From assembly GCF_014205795.1 (NCBI RefSeq), contig NZ_JACHCN010000007.1, positions 1-64,000 of the forward strand: a stretch of DNA of 64,000 nt. The letters run 5' to 3'. The notes under the pieces are model-generated. The model did not search any database, was not told the origin of the DNA, and saw only the letters and a list, made by a program, of their open reading frames with translations. Origin of the DNA: Rhodanobacter sp. MP7CTX1. GTDB lineage: Bacteria > Pseudomonadota > Gammaproteobacteria > Xanthomonadales > Rhodanobacteraceae. The position numbers and the translations under genes were made by a program. Positions 8,080 to 17,455 of the stretch are shown here, piece by piece; positions within the stretch are counted from its first letter, which is position 1; every line of letters begins with the position of its first letter.

Positions 8080-9205
8080 ATGATCGAAATCAATCCGATC
8101 CTTGCGCAGATCGCGGACCTCAGGGGCCGCGTCGAGTCGCTTAGGGGGTATCTTTGACTACGCTACAAAAAGCGAACGTCTGGAAGAAGTAGGCCGCGAA
8201 CTGGAAAGCCCCACCATCTGGGACGATCCGCCGCGCGCGCAGGAGCTGGGCCGTGAACGCGCCCGCCTGCATACCATCGTCAATGGCATCGAAACGCTGA
8301 CCGCCGGGCTCACTGACGCTGGCGATCTGCTGGAAATGGCCGTCGCCGATGGCGATGAGGACACCGTCAACTCGGTGATCAGCGATCTGGCCAAGCTCGA
8401 AGCGCAGGTGGGCAAGCTGGAATTCCAGCGCATGTTCTCCGGCAAGATGGACGCCACCAACGCGTTCGTCGACATCCAGGCCGGTGCGGGCGGTACCGAG
8501 GCGCAGGACTGGGCGGAAATGTTGTTGCGCATGTACCTGCGCTGGTGCGAATCGCGCGGCTGGAAGACCGAGCTGATGGAAGTCAGCGGCGGCGAAGTGG
8601 CCGGGATCAAATCCGCCACATTCCGCGTCGAGGGCGACTACGCCTACGGCTGGCTGAAGACCGAGATCGGCGTGCACCGTTTGGTGCGCAAGAGCCCGTT
8701 CGATTCGGACAATCGCCGGCATACCAGCTTCACGTCGGTATTCGTGTCGCCGGAAGTCGATGACGACATCGATATCGAGATCAATCCGGCCGACCTGCGA
8801 ACGGATGTATACCGTTCGTCCGGCGCCGGTGGCCAGCACGTCAACAAGACCGAATCCGCCGTACGCATCACGCACATCCCGACCAATACCGTCGTGGCCT
8901 GCCAGACTGGCCGCAGCCAGCACCAGAACCGCGATACCGCGATGAAGATGCTGGCAGCCAAGCTGTATGAGCTGGAAGTGCAGAAGCGCAATGTCGAGCG
9001 GGACGCACTGGAAGCGACCAAGTCCGACATTGGCTGGGGCAGCCAGATCCGCAATTACGTGCTTGATCAGAGCCGCATCAAGGATCTGCGCACCGGTATT
9101 GAACGCACGGATACACAGAAGGTGCTGGACGGTGATCTGGATGAATTCATTGAAGCCAGTTTGAAATCGGGCCTCGAAGCGGGTTCGAAACGCATCGACG
9201 CCTGA
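8080..9205 (+). CDS. prfB: Peptide chain release factor 2 (programmed +1 frameshift)
   Basis: RF2 recognises UGA and UAA stops and triggers peptide release. The gene is in two frames: codons 1-25 from ATG 8080 ([10 protein letters not shown]... ending LRGYL) meet an in-frame TGA at 8155-8157. Slipping +1 at CTT-TGA-C continues in the other frame from 8156 ([12 protein letters not shown]) to 9205, giving 374 residues. Landmarks are the stop-codon-reading SPF motif ([13 protein letters not shown]) and the catalytic GGQ ([16 protein letters not shown]). Annotating only the second frame from an internal ATG would lose the conserved N-terminus. It is followed by lysS, the same neighbour as in many proteobacteria. 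Confidence 0.96.
8143..8158 (+). promoter_or_regulatory. RF2 autoregulatory frameshift site
   Basis: The sequence AGGGGGTATCTTTGAC contains the SD-like stimulator AGGGGG (8143-8148), the slippery CTT codon (8152-8154) and the in-frame TGA followed by C, a poor termination context. When RF2 is scarce the ribosome pauses at TGA and slips +1. This is the same arrangement as in the E. coli prfB gene. Confidence 0.95.
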
Positions 9206-9233
9206 TGAGCAACATCGCCACCTAAGCAAGATC

Positions 9234-9326
9234 GTCATCCCTGCGAACCCCGGAAAAAGGGGCGAGGGCAGGGATCCAGGCCCCTCTAGTCTGAGAACAC
9301 TGGGTTCCTGCTTCCGCAGGAATGAC
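9234..9326. repeat. Inverted repeat of the GTCATCCCTGC type
   Basis: GTCATCCCTGC at 9234-9244 pairs with GCAGGAATGAC at 9316-9326 (one wobble), and internal CAGGGATCCAG and CTGGGTTCCTG segments extend the foldback. This dispersed intergenic repeat type is common in proteobacterial genomes. It fills most of the prfB-lysS gap (9206-9393), which has no gene. Confidence 0.75.
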
Positions 9327-9393
9327 GGGAAGGGGATTTGGCGCAGCCTGATCTGCGCGAGCTTTGCAACGCCACCGCTAACCGGAAATACGC

Positions 9394-10932
9394 ATGACCA
9401 GTGATAACGCCACGCCCGCCATCGACACCAACGAACCGGTGCAAGACGAAAACAAACTGATCGCCGAGCGTCGTGAAAAATTGAACGCGTTGCGCGGGCA
9501 AGGCATCGCGTTTCCGAACGACTTCAAGGTGGACAGTTTTGCCGGTGATCTGCAAACCGAGTTTGCCGACAAGGACGTGCTGACGGCCGAAGCGATCGAA
9601 GCCGCTGCACGTCGCGTGAAAATGGCAGGCCGCATCGTGCTGAAGCGCGTGCAAGGCAAGGTCAGTTTCGTGCAACTTCAGGATTTCAGCGGGCGCATCC
9701 AGCTGTTCATCCATCAGGGCACGCTGGGCGAAGTCTACGAGGCGTTCAAAGGCTGGGATGTCGGCGACATCGTGGGCGCTGAAGGCGTGCTGATGCGCAC
9801 CAAGACCGGTGAGCTTTCGGTGCGCGTCGATAACTTGCGCTTGCTGACCAAGAGCCTGCGTCCGCTGCCGGACAAATTCCATGGTCTGGCCGACGTGGAG
9901 CAGCGCTATCGCCAGCGCTATGTGGACCTGATCGTCACCGAGCCGGCGCGCCGCACGTTCGCGCTGCGTTCGAAGATCATCGGCTTCATGCGTCAGTGGC
10001 TGGAAGCACCGACGCGCCGCTTCATGGAAGTGGAAACGCCGATGATGCACGTCATCCCCGGTGGCGCCACCGCGCGACCGTTCGTGACGCATCACAACGC
10101 GCTGGATATGGATCTCTACCTGCGCGTGGCCCCAGAGCTGTATCTGAAGCGATTGGTGGTCGGCGGTTTCGATCGCGTCTACGAAATCAACCGCAACTTC
10201 CGCAACGAGGGTGTGTCGACCCGGCACAACCCTGAATTCACGATGCTGGAGCTGTATCAGGCCTATGCCACGTATCACGAGATCATGGATCTCACCGAGG
10301 CGGTGATTCGCGATACCGCGCAAAGCGTGCTGGGAACCACCGAACTGACCTGGGACGGTGCTGCAATCGACGTGGGTCCTGCGTTCCGGCGCTGGCGCAT
10401 GGAAGACGCGGTGCTCGAGCACAACCCGGAGATCTGTCGCGAAGAATTGCGTGACCGTGAGGCGATGGCTGCGCACGCGCGACGTCTGCACGCGCAGGTC
10501 AAACCCGGTTATGGCTGGGGCAAGTTGCTGCTGGAAATCTTCGAGAAGACGGTCGAGCACACGCTGATCCAGCCGACCTTCATCACTGACCATCCGGTCG
10601 AGGTGTCGCCGCTCGCGCGTGAAAGCGATACCGACAAGGGCATCACCGATCGCTTCGAGTTGTTCGTCAACGGCAAGGAGATCGCCAATGGCTTCTCCGA
10701 ATTGAACGATCCGGAAGATCAGGCCGCGCGTTTCCAGGCGCAGGTCGATGCGAAGGATGCTGGCGATGACGAGGCGATGCACTTCGACGCCGACTATATC
10801 CGTGCGCTGGAAGTCGGCCTGCCGCCGACTGGCGGCCTCGGCATCGGCATCGATCGTCTGGTGATGCTGCTGACTGACTCGGCATCGATCCGTGACGTGC
10901 TGCTGTTCCCCTACATGCGCCCGGAGGCCTGA
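9394..10932 (+). CDS. lysS: Lysyl-tRNA synthetase, class II
   Basis: This 512-residue cytosolic enzyme charges tRNA-Lys. The N-terminal OB-fold anticodon-binding domain includes [21 protein letters not shown]. The class II catalytic core has motif 1 around [15 protein letters not shown], motif 2 in [19 protein letters not shown] (ATP-contacting Arg) and motif 3 in [13 protein letters not shown]. Length equals that of typical bacterial LysRS. It starts at ATG 9394; the stop is 3 bases before yciI, so the two probably share a transcript. Confidence 0.97.
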   Translation: MTSDNATPAIDTNEPVQDENKLIAERREKLNALRGQGIAFPNDFKVDSFAGDLQTEFADKDVLTAEAIEAAARRVKMAGRIVLKRVQGKVSFVQLQDFSGRIQLFIHQGTLGEVYEAFKGWDVGDIVGAEGVLMRTKTGELSVRVDNLRLLTKSLRPLPDKFHGLADVEQRYRQRYVDLIVTEPARRTFALRSKIIGFMRQWLEAPTRRFMEVETPMMHVIPGGATARPFVTHHNALDMDLYLRVAPELYLKRLVVGGFDRVYEINRNFRNEGVSTRHNPEFTMLELYQAYATYHEIMDLTEAVIRDTAQSVLGTTELTWDGAAIDVGPAFRRWRMEDAVLEHNPEICREELRDREAMAAHARRLHAQVKPGYGWGKLLLEIFEKTVEHTLIQPTFITDHPVEVSPLARESDTDKGITDRFELFVNGKEIANGFSELNDPEDQAARFQAQVDAKDAGDDEAMHFDADYIRALEVGLPPTGGLGIGIDRLVMLLTDSASIRDVLLFPYMRPEA

Positions 10933-10935
10933 GCC

Positions 10936-11241
10936 ATGTGGTACACGATCATCGGCACCGACCACCCGAATTCGCTGGAAGCACGCAAAGCGGCGCGGCC
11001 AGCGCATGTGGCCCGCCTGCAGCAGTTGCAGGACGAAGGCCGCCTGCTTGTGGCCGGCCCGTTTCCTGCGATCGACGCCGAGGACCCGGGTCCGGCCGGT
11101 TTCACCGGCAGCCTGATCGTGGCCGAATTCGCGTCGCTGTCGGACGCAGAAAGCTGGGCCGCAACCGATCCCTATATCGACGCCGGCGTCTACCGTGAAA
11201 CCACGGTCAAGCCATTCCGCAAAGTCCTGCCGACGGCATGA
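10936..11241 (+). CDS. yciI: YciI family protein
   Basis: This 101-residue small protein has the ferredoxin-like YCII fold. It shows the conserved start [30 protein letters not shown], with the His of the RPAHVARL motif, then [19 protein letters not shown] with the paired Asp, and [16 protein letters not shown]. The His/Asp pair is a proposed active site in the family, but the reaction is unknown. Its stop overlaps the bolA start by 4 bases (ATGA), which suggests coupled translation. Confidence 0.92.
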   Translation: MWYTIIGTDHPNSLEARKAARPAHVARLQQLQDEGRLLVAGPFPAIDAEDPGPAGFTGSLIVAEFASLSDAESWAATDPYIDAGVYRETTVKPFRKVLPTA

Positions 11242-11513
11242 GCAAGGTTATGGCCGCACAACCGATGCTCGAGCAGATTCGTGAGCGCCTGCAGGCTGCG
11301 TTTGCACCGAGCGAGCTCGAAGTGCTGGACGAAGGCCACAAGCATGCTGGTCACGCGGGTGAGGGCAAGGGGCACTTCCACGTACGCATTGTCAGCGCCG
11401 CGTTTGCCGGGCAAACGCCGCTGAAACGCCACCGCATGGTGTACGCGGCGGTGGAAGGATTGATGGATAACGGCATCCATGCGCTGTCGATTGATGCCCG
11501 TTCCGGCGAATAA
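11238..11513 (+). CDS. bolA: BolA family protein
   Basis: This 91-residue protein of the BolA/IbaG family binds monothiol glutaredoxin and shares Fe-S clusters, and some members act as transcription regulators. The core [27 protein letters not shown] contains the conserved cluster-ligand His residues, followed by [26 protein letters not shown], the helix-turn-helix-like segment with the invariant His. The length fits the class. It begins inside the yciI stop. The next 151 bases to smc contain a short inverted repeat (ACTTCA/TGAAGT at 11535-11550) of unknown meaning. Confidence 0.93.
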   Translation: MSKVMAAQPMLEQIRERLQAAFAPSELEVLDEGHKHAGHAGEGKGHFHVRIVSAAFAGQTPLKRHRMVYAAVEGLMDNGIHALSIDARSGE

Positions 11514-11664
11514 TCAGTAATAACAGTTACATAAACTTCATTCTTGAAGTGATATCTTCATTCCGTAACGCATTGCAGCTGGGCCCCACGTTTGGCACAG
11601 TGCCGTGTCGCCCGAATGCACGGGCGTTACCCCCAACACCTCATCGAAACCCACTGATGTCCGC

Positions 11665-14600
11665 ATGCGCCTAAGCACCATCAAACTCGCCGGTTTCAAG
11701 TCCTTCGTGGATCCGACCACCCTGCACCTGCCGAGCAACATGATCGGCGTGGTCGGGCCTAACGGTTGCGGCAAATCCAACATCATCGATGCGATCCGCT
11801 GGGTCATGGGCGAGAGCGCCGCCAGCCGCCTGCGCGGCGATTCGCTCACCGACGTGATCTTCTCCGGCTCCAATTCACGCAAGCCGGTGGGGCAGGCGAC
11901 GGTCGAGCTGATCTTCGACAACAGCGACGGCACGATCCAGGGCGAGTACGGCCAGTACGCCGAAATTTCGGTGAAACGCCAGGTCACCCGCGACGGCCAG
12001 TCCGCGTATTTCCTGAATGGCGCGCGCTGCCGGCGCCGCGACATCACCGACCTGTTCCTCGGCACTGGTCTGGGTCCGCGCAGCTACTCGATCATCGAGC
12101 AGGGCATGATCAGCCAGATCATCGAGGCGCATCCGGAAGAACTGCGCACGCATCTGGAAGAAGCCGCCGGCATCTCCAAGTACAAGGAGCGCCGCAAGGA
12201 AACCGAAAGCCGCATCAAGGCGACCCGCGAAAACCTCGACCGCGTGCGCGACGTGCGCGACGAGGTGGACAAGCAGCTCGATCATCTCAACCGCCAGGCC
12301 CGCGCGGCCGAACGCTGGAAGGCACTGAAAGAAGAACAGACGCGCAAAGAAGCGGAACTTCGCGCATTGGAATACCGCGGCCTGAAGAGCCAGCAGGATG
12401 GCGAAGGTGCGGGCCTGTCCGCCGCCGAGATCGAGATCGAGAAGCAGCTGGCCAGTCAGCGCCAGACCGAGGCGCAGCTGGAGAGCATGCGCGAGCGCCA
12501 CGTGGACGCCAGCGAACATCTGAACTCTGTGCAGGCCGAGGTCTACAAGGTCGGCGCCGAGATCGCCCGGGTCGAACAGCAGGTGCGCCACAACCGTGAG
12601 ACGGCCGATCGTCTGCAGCGCGCCCACGGCGAAGCCGAGCGCGAGCATGCCGAACTGGCCGCGCACATCGCCACCGACAGTCAGCAGATCGAAACGTTGC
12701 GCATGGCGCTGGCCGAAGGCGAGCCGAAACTCGAAGCGCTGCAGCAGCTGCAGGACGATACCGCCGAAGCTCAACGCGACACCGAGACAAAGCTGGCTGA
12801 CTGGCAGCAGCGCTGGGACAGCCACACCCGCAATGCCGGCGAATCCAGCCGTGCCGCGGAAGTGGAACGCACCAAGCTCAACTATCTGGATCGCCAGGGC
12901 ATCGATCTGTCTCGCCGTCGCGAGGCGCTGGAAGCCGAACAGAAGACCACCGACGTGGCCGCGCTGGACGCCGCCGGCGAGCAACTGCATGGCGAACACG
13001 ACACTCAGCGCGAGCGCGTCGAAACGCTCGGCGGCCTGCTCGACCAGCACAAGATCACCCACGAGAAAGTGCAGGACGAAGAGCGCCAGGTGCAGTCGGC
13101 GCTGAACGAAGCTCGTCAGCAGTTGCAGGCCGCACGCGGTCGGCATGCGTCACTGGAAGCGCTGCAGCACGCCGCGCTCGGCCAGGAAGAAAGCGCCGCC
13201 AGCGGCTGGCTGGCCCGACTCGGGCTGGACAAGTCGCGTCGCCTCGGTGAATCGCTGCAGGTGGAAGCCGGTTGGGAAACTTCAGTGGAAACGGCCTTGA
13301 GCGGTTTCCTGGACAGCGTGCTGGTAGACGGTTCGCATACCCTGGCGGCCGAATTCGGTGCGCTGGACAACGCCGATGTCGCGTTGCTCGATGCAGCCGA
13401 CGGTGGCGCCAATACGGCCGGCACGCTGGCCGCGCATGTGCGCGGACCCGCCGCCGCGATGGCCATCCTCGGGCATGTGTTGACGGCTGAGTCGCTCGAC
13501 GAAGCACATCAACGAGTGGCTTCGCTATCCGCGCTGGCGCCGTATCAGTCGGTGATCACTCGTAGCGGCGAATGGCTGGGCCCGGGTTGGGCGCGCGTGC
13601 GTCGTGCCCAGGGCAGCCAGGTTGGCGTGCTGGCGCGTGAGCGCGAGATCCGCATGCTGGCCGAACAGATCGACGCGCTGGAAGCACAACTGGAGGCATC
13701 CAGCGAGCAACTCGACACGCTGCGCACCGCCAAGTTCGAGGCCGAACGTGCGCGCGACGACGCCCAGCGCGAGCTGTACAACGCGCATCGTCGCCAGTCC
13801 GAACTGGCCGGCCAGCTGCAGAGTCATCGCGGCAAGCTGGAAACCGCCCGTGCCCGCGCCGAGAAAGTCACTGGCGAACTGAACGATCTGGCCACCCAGC
13901 TCGACGACATGCAGAGCCAGGCACGCGAGGCGCGTGCGCGGCTGGATGAATCGGTCGGCCTGATGGGCGATCTGGAAGATCAGCGCCGCGAACTCGAAAA
14001 CGAACGCCGCGCGCTGCTCGAGGCGCGCGAGGAAGCGCGCATGAACGCGCGTGAGGCCGCCGATCAATCGCACTCACTGGCCTTGGGGCTGGAGTCAAAG
14101 CGTTCATCGCTCGCTTCGCTGGAGCAGGCGCTGGGCCGCATGGATGCGCAACTACGCCAGATCGAAGCGCGTCGCACGGAGATCGCCGAGCAGCTCGCGG
14201 CGGGCTCCGATCCGATCGCTGAACTGGAGAGTGAGCGCCAGACTTATCTGGATCAACGCCTGCTGATCGACAAACAGCTTGTCGAAGCGCGGCGTTCTCT
14301 GGAAGACTGCGATCTCGAATTCCGCAAGCTGGAGCAACAACGTCATCTGACGGAGCAGGGCCTGTCCGCGCTGCGCGAAAACCTGTCCGAGAAACGCCTT
14401 GCTGCACAAGCGCTGCAGCTTCGCGCCGAACAGCTGGCTCAGGCGATTGCCGCTTCAGGTCTCGAGCTGGAAACGCTGCTGGCCGAGCTGGCCGAGAACA
14501 TCGACGCCGGGCAGTGGCGTCAACAGCTCGTCGATCTCGCGCAGAAGATCGCGCGGCTGGAGCCCGTCAATCTCGCCGCGATCCAGGAGCACGCCGAACA

Positions 14601-15174
14601 GAGCGAGCGCAAGACCTACCTGGACAACCAGCTGGCCGACTTGGTCAGCGCGATGGAGACGCTGGAAGGCGCGATCAAGAAGATCGATCGCGAGACCCGC
14701 CAGCGTTTCAAGGAAACCTTCGACAAGGTCAACGCCGGTGTGCAGGAGTTGTTCCCGCGGCTGTTCGGTGGCGGCCACGCCTATCTGGAACTGACCGGCG
14801 ACGATCTGCTCAACACCGGCGTGTCGATCATGGCGCGCCCGCCGGGCAAGCGCATTTCTAATATCACGTTGCTGTCCGGCGGCGAGAAGGCGCTCACCGC
14901 GGTATCACTGGTGTTCGCCATCTTTGGCCTCAATCCCGCACCGTTCTGTCTGCTGGACGAGGTCGATGCGCCGCTGGACGAAGCGAACGTCGGACGCTTC
15001 TCCAGCCTGGTCAGGGAGATGAGCGAAAAAGTGCAATTCATCTTCATCAGCCACAACAAGGCCACGATGGAAGCGGCTACCCAGTTGTGCGGCGTGACCA
15101 TGAACGAGCCAGGCGTATCGCGTCTGGTGCAGGTGGATCTGGCCGAAGCGGCTAAACTGGCAGGAGCTGCCTGA
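11665..15174 (+). CDS. smc: Chromosome segregation protein SMC
   Basis: This 1169-residue structural maintenance of chromosomes ATPase holds and loops DNA with ScpA/ScpB. The N-terminal head has Walker A GPNGCGKSNII near residue 32 and the Q-loop FSGSNSRKP. Two long coiled-coil arms (about residues 170-500 and 640-1000) flank the hinge (about 505-640: GWLARLGLDKSRRLGESLQV to VITRSGEWLGPGW). The C-terminal head carries the signature LLSGGEKALTAVSL and Walker B FCLLDEVDAPLDEANV. The start at 11665 (MRLSTIKLAGFKSF) is the family start; a 20-residue upstream extension has no similarity. zipA follows after 7 bases, as in other Xanthomonadales. Confidence 0.97.
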   Translation: MRLSTIKLAGFKSFVDPTTLHLPSNMIGVVGPNGCGKSNIIDAIRWVMGESAASRLRGDSLTDVIFSGSNSRKPVGQATVELIFDNSDGTIQGEYGQYAEISVKRQVTRDGQSAYFLNGARCRRRDITDLFLGTGLGPRSYSIIEQGMISQIIEAHPEELRTHLEEAAGISKYKERRKETESRIKATRENLDRVRDVRDEVDKQLDHLNRQARAAERWKALKEEQTRKEAELRALEYRGLKSQQDGEGAGLSAAEIEIEKQLASQRQTEAQLESMRERHVDASEHLNSVQAEVYKVGAEIARVEQQVRHNRETADRLQRAHGEAEREHAELAAHIATDSQQIETLRMALAEGEPKLEALQQLQDDTAEAQRDTETKLADWQQRWDSHTRNAGESSRAAEVERTKLNYLDRQGIDLSRRREALEAEQKTTDVAALDAAGEQLHGEHDTQRERVETLGGLLDQHKITHEKVQDEERQVQSALNEARQQLQAARGRHASLEALQHAALGQEESAASGWLARLGLDKSRRLGESLQVEAGWETSVETALSGFLDSVLVDGSHTLAAEFGALDNADVALLDAADGGANTAGTLAAHVRGPAAAMAILGHVLTAESLDEAHQRVASLSALAPYQSVITRSGEWLGPGWARVRRAQGSQVGVLAREREIRMLAEQIDALEAQLEASSEQLDTLRTAKFEAERARDDAQRELYNAHRRQSELAGQLQSHRGKLETARARAEKVTGELNDLATQLDDMQSQAREARARLDESVGLMGDLEDQRRELENERRALLEAREEARMNAREAADQSHSLALGLESKRSSLASLEQALGRMDAQLRQIEARRTEIAEQLAAGSDPIAELESERQTYLDQRLLIDKQLVEARRSLEDCDLEFRKLEQQRHLTEQGLSALRENLSEKRLAAQALQLRAEQLAQAIAASGLELETLLAELAENIDAGQWRQQLVDLAQKIARLEPVNLAAIQEHAEQSERKTYLDNQLADLVSAMETLEGAIKKIDRETRQRFKETFDKVNAGVQELFPRLFGGGHAYLELTGDDLLNTGVSIMARPPGKRISNITLLSGGEKALTAVSLVFAIFGLNPAPFCLLDEVDAPLDEANVGRFSSLVREMSEKVQFIFISHNKATMEAATQLCGVTMNEPGVSRLVQVDLAEAAKLAGAA

Positions 15175-15181
15175 GGACCCC

Positions 15182-16183
15182 ATGATGATGACGTCGCAAC
15201 CTGTGCTCGCCTTCGCCTGGAATCCCAATGTGGGTATTCCTTTGCTCATTGTCGGTCTGATCGTGTTGGCACTGCTCTGGCTGTTTGGTCAGCCGAAGAA
15301 AGAACAGGGCAGGCGACGGCTGGTTCCCGATCAGCCGCATGGGGGCGAGCGTCCACATGGAGGCGAGCGCCGCGAGCCCACCCTCGGCGGGTCCAGCCTT
15401 GCCGATGATCCTGCCTTCAGCGTGTTTGATTCGCCGCCAGGCGAAAGCCATCCGGGCGCTGTGCAACCGCAGCAGGGCGAACTGGATGTTGGTTTGCGCG
15501 AAGAGCTTGAACGCCTGGGTGCCACGCTCTCCGGTGAACGTGCCCCCGCCAGGCCGGCACAGCCCAAGCTTGCCGGCCATGCGGCGTCCATTGTCGATGC
15601 CTTGCGTGCACCTGCGCATAGCGAACCGAGCACGCAGGCCGGCTCCTTCGAGACACCCGCTGCCACGGCTCCGGTCGCACCTCCAGCACCCAGGATCCCG
15701 CCACGCTCGGACCTGGGCCGGCGTCCGGCGCAGTTGCCGGTGGAGCGTATCGTCACGCTGTTTGTGGTGGCGCGCGAAGGCGTGCACTTCAATGGCCCGG
15801 ACCTGGTGGTAGCCGCCGAAAAGGCCGGCCTCGAGTTCGGCGACATGGGTATCTATCACCGCCTGCTCGACGGCAAGCGCGAACTTGGCCCGATCTTCAG
15901 CGTGGCGAATATGTTGAAGCCCGGCAACTTCGATCTGGGCCGGCTGGACGCGCTGCGCACACCCGGAGTGAGTTTCTTCATGACCTTGCCCGGTCCGTTG
16001 CCGGCACTGGATGCATGGGATGCCATGCTGCCCACCGCGCAACGTCTGGCAGAGCTGCTCGACGGCCACGTACTCGACGAAGAGCGTAACGCGCTCGGCC
16101 GCCAGGGCATCGCACATATACGCGATCAATTGCGCGGCTGGGACCGCGACCACGAAGGCAAGGAAATCATCTTCGGTCGCTGA
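15182..16183 (+). CDS. zipA: Cell division protein ZipA
   Basis: This 333-residue membrane-anchored divisome protein tethers FtsZ to the inner membrane. One N-terminal membrane segment (about residues 18-38, IPLLIVGLIVLALLWLFG) leaves the N-terminus outside. A basic patch and a long Pro/Ala/Gln-rich linker (about 40-175) follow, then the C-terminal FtsZ-binding domain, from VERIVTLFVVAREGVHFNGPDLV through GIYHRLLDG, FSVANMLKPGNFD and PGVSFFMTLPGP. Three consecutive ATGs (15182, 15185, 15188) precede Thr; the first is used. The DNA ligase gene ligA, often next in this order, is not here; the next gene is on the other strand. Confidence 0.93.
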   Translation: MMMTSQPVLAFAWNPNVGIPLLIVGLIVLALLWLFGQPKKEQGRRRLVPDQPHGGERPHGGERREPTLGGSSLADDPAFSVFDSPPGESHPGAVQPQQGELDVGLREELERLGATLSGERAPARPAQPKLAGHAASIVDALRAPAHSEPSTQAGSFETPAATAPVAPPAPRIPPRSDLGRRPAQLPVERIVTLFVVAREGVHFNGPDLVVAAEKAGLEFGDMGIYHRLLDGKRELGPIFSVANMLKPGNFDLGRLDALRTPGVSFFMTLPGPLPALDAWDAMLPTAQRLAELLDGHVLDEERNALGRQGIAHIRDQLRGWDRDHEGKEIIFGR

Positions 16184-16240
16184 GTGCCTGCCGCCATGAC
16201 ACGGTGGATGTGGGTGACTGTTGTCGGCACATTCATTCAC

Positions 16241-17071
16241 TCAATGTGAAACGAGCGCACAACGGGCTGGGTGCAACATGAGATCGCGCGTCACGCCGCC
16301 CAGCATCCATTCACGCAGACGACTGTGTCCGTAGGCCCCGGCCACCAGTAACCCCGCGCCTTTTTCCTGCGCGATAGCGTCAAGTTCTGCGGCATCGTCT
16401 CCCTGCGAAACGGCGGTCATGGGCTCGGCCGCAATACCGTGGCGCGCGAGCCAGTCGACAACGTCCTTGAGACGATTGTGGGCCTCGGTGATCTCCTCGG
16501 TTGCGGCAATCTCCAGCACGGTCACGTGCCCAGCCAGCTTCAGCAACGGCAATGCGTCGCTGATGGCGCGGCGCGATTCCCTGGTCGCCTTCCATCCCAC
16601 CACGACATTTTCCAGGTTCAGTTGATTGATGCCTGGCGGCACCAGCAGCACGGGCCGCGCAACTTGCATGACCAGCTCGCCGACATTCACGCGTCGGGAA
16701 AAATCGCGTGTCAGCCCTTTCTCTTCGGGGCCGACGATGAGCAGATCGGCGGCGCCTGCCTGCTCAGCAACGTAGGTCGCCAACGAGGAGGGAAGCACGG
16801 TCGATCGCCATTCCAGACGAGAAGCGATGCCGTGCAACGCTGCGCGAAAATCGGCTTCAGCCTGGGTGGTCTCTCTGCTTATCTCGAGGCGATCCTGTTC
16901 GATCAGATCCCCGCACATATAGCCGTCGCCGTAGTTGACCTGCAACGGCTGGCAAGCAGCAATGCCGATGACATGTGCATTGAAACGCGCTGCAAGATCG
17001 GCAGCGATATGAAGAAGCCCATCATTGGAAACGCCAAGGTCCAGGTGAACCATCAAGGTGGAATAAGTCAT
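16241..17071 (-). CDS. Universal stress protein, two UspA domains
   Basis: This 276-residue protein has two UspA domains in tandem. Domain 1 (about residues 1-140) starts YSTLMVHLDLGVSNDG and has a conserved stretch DLLIVGPEEKG. Domain 2 (about 150-276) starts LENVVVGWKATRESRRAI and has the ATP-binding-type glycine motif GAGLLVAGAYGHSRLREWMLGGVTRDLM (family pattern G2xG9GS/T, here GAYGHSRLREWMLGG). Such proteins bind ATP or act as stress-state sensors. The start at 17071 (MTYSTLMVHL) is chosen over an upstream ATG because the family begins directly with the first strand. It is convergent with zipA and divergent from the sigma-54 activator. Confidence 0.9.
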   Translation of the reverse strand: MTYSTLMVHLDLGVSNDGLLHIAADLAARFNAHVIGIAACQPLQVNYGDGYMCGDLIEQDRLEISRETTQAEADFRAALHGIASRLEWRSTVLPSSLATYVAEQAGAADLLIVGPEEKGLTRDFSRRVNVGELVMQVARPVLLVPPGINQLNLENVVVGWKATRESRRAISDALPLLKLAGHVTVLEIAATEEITEAHNRLKDVVDWLARHGIAAEPMTAVSQGDDAAELDAIAQEKGAGLLVAGAYGHSRLREWMLGGVTRDLMLHPARCALVSH

Positions 17072-17455
17072 CAGCAGGCATCCAGTTGAAATCGCCTCAT
17101 GATGCGCTTCTCTGCCGGTGCGGTCGTGCAAATGGCCGGCTCGACGAGCGTGCGGCCGCTTTCCATTGAGAATCCGTGTAGTCGAGCGCGATCAGGCTGT
17201 CCCGCCGAAGTCGCAGACGCGGTACGTATTCACGCGAGGTTGTTAAAAGCGTATTACGCAACGTTAACCATGGACGTAGGAAATTGCCGCGGCATGGCCT
17301 CAACGTAAGTTTCCATGGTCAAATACGGATGGAATTGCAGGGCGCGGGCGCGCATACTTGCGACCGCCATCCGTCGCCTGCGTTGCAAGCGGGCGAGTCT
17401 GGATAGCCGGCGGTGACCTGCTCTGACCGCCCGACGGACTGATGGGGAAGGGACG
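17072..17455. other. Divergent intergenic region
   Basis: These 384 bases separate the universal stress gene and the sigma-54 activator. A short palindrome GCGTATTACGC at 17249-17259 is the only clear symmetrical element. No -24/-12 promoter was found here by eye, so the activator itself is probably not made from a sigma-54 promoter in this gap. A good ribosome-binding site (GGAAGGGA) precedes the activator start. Confidence 0.4.

Noticed and set aside
9286..11007. Long minus-strand open frame (573 codons) opposite lysS
   Set aside because: High GC content creates long antisense frames. The plus strand has a full LysRS with all motifs, and the minus frame has no recognisable protein pattern.
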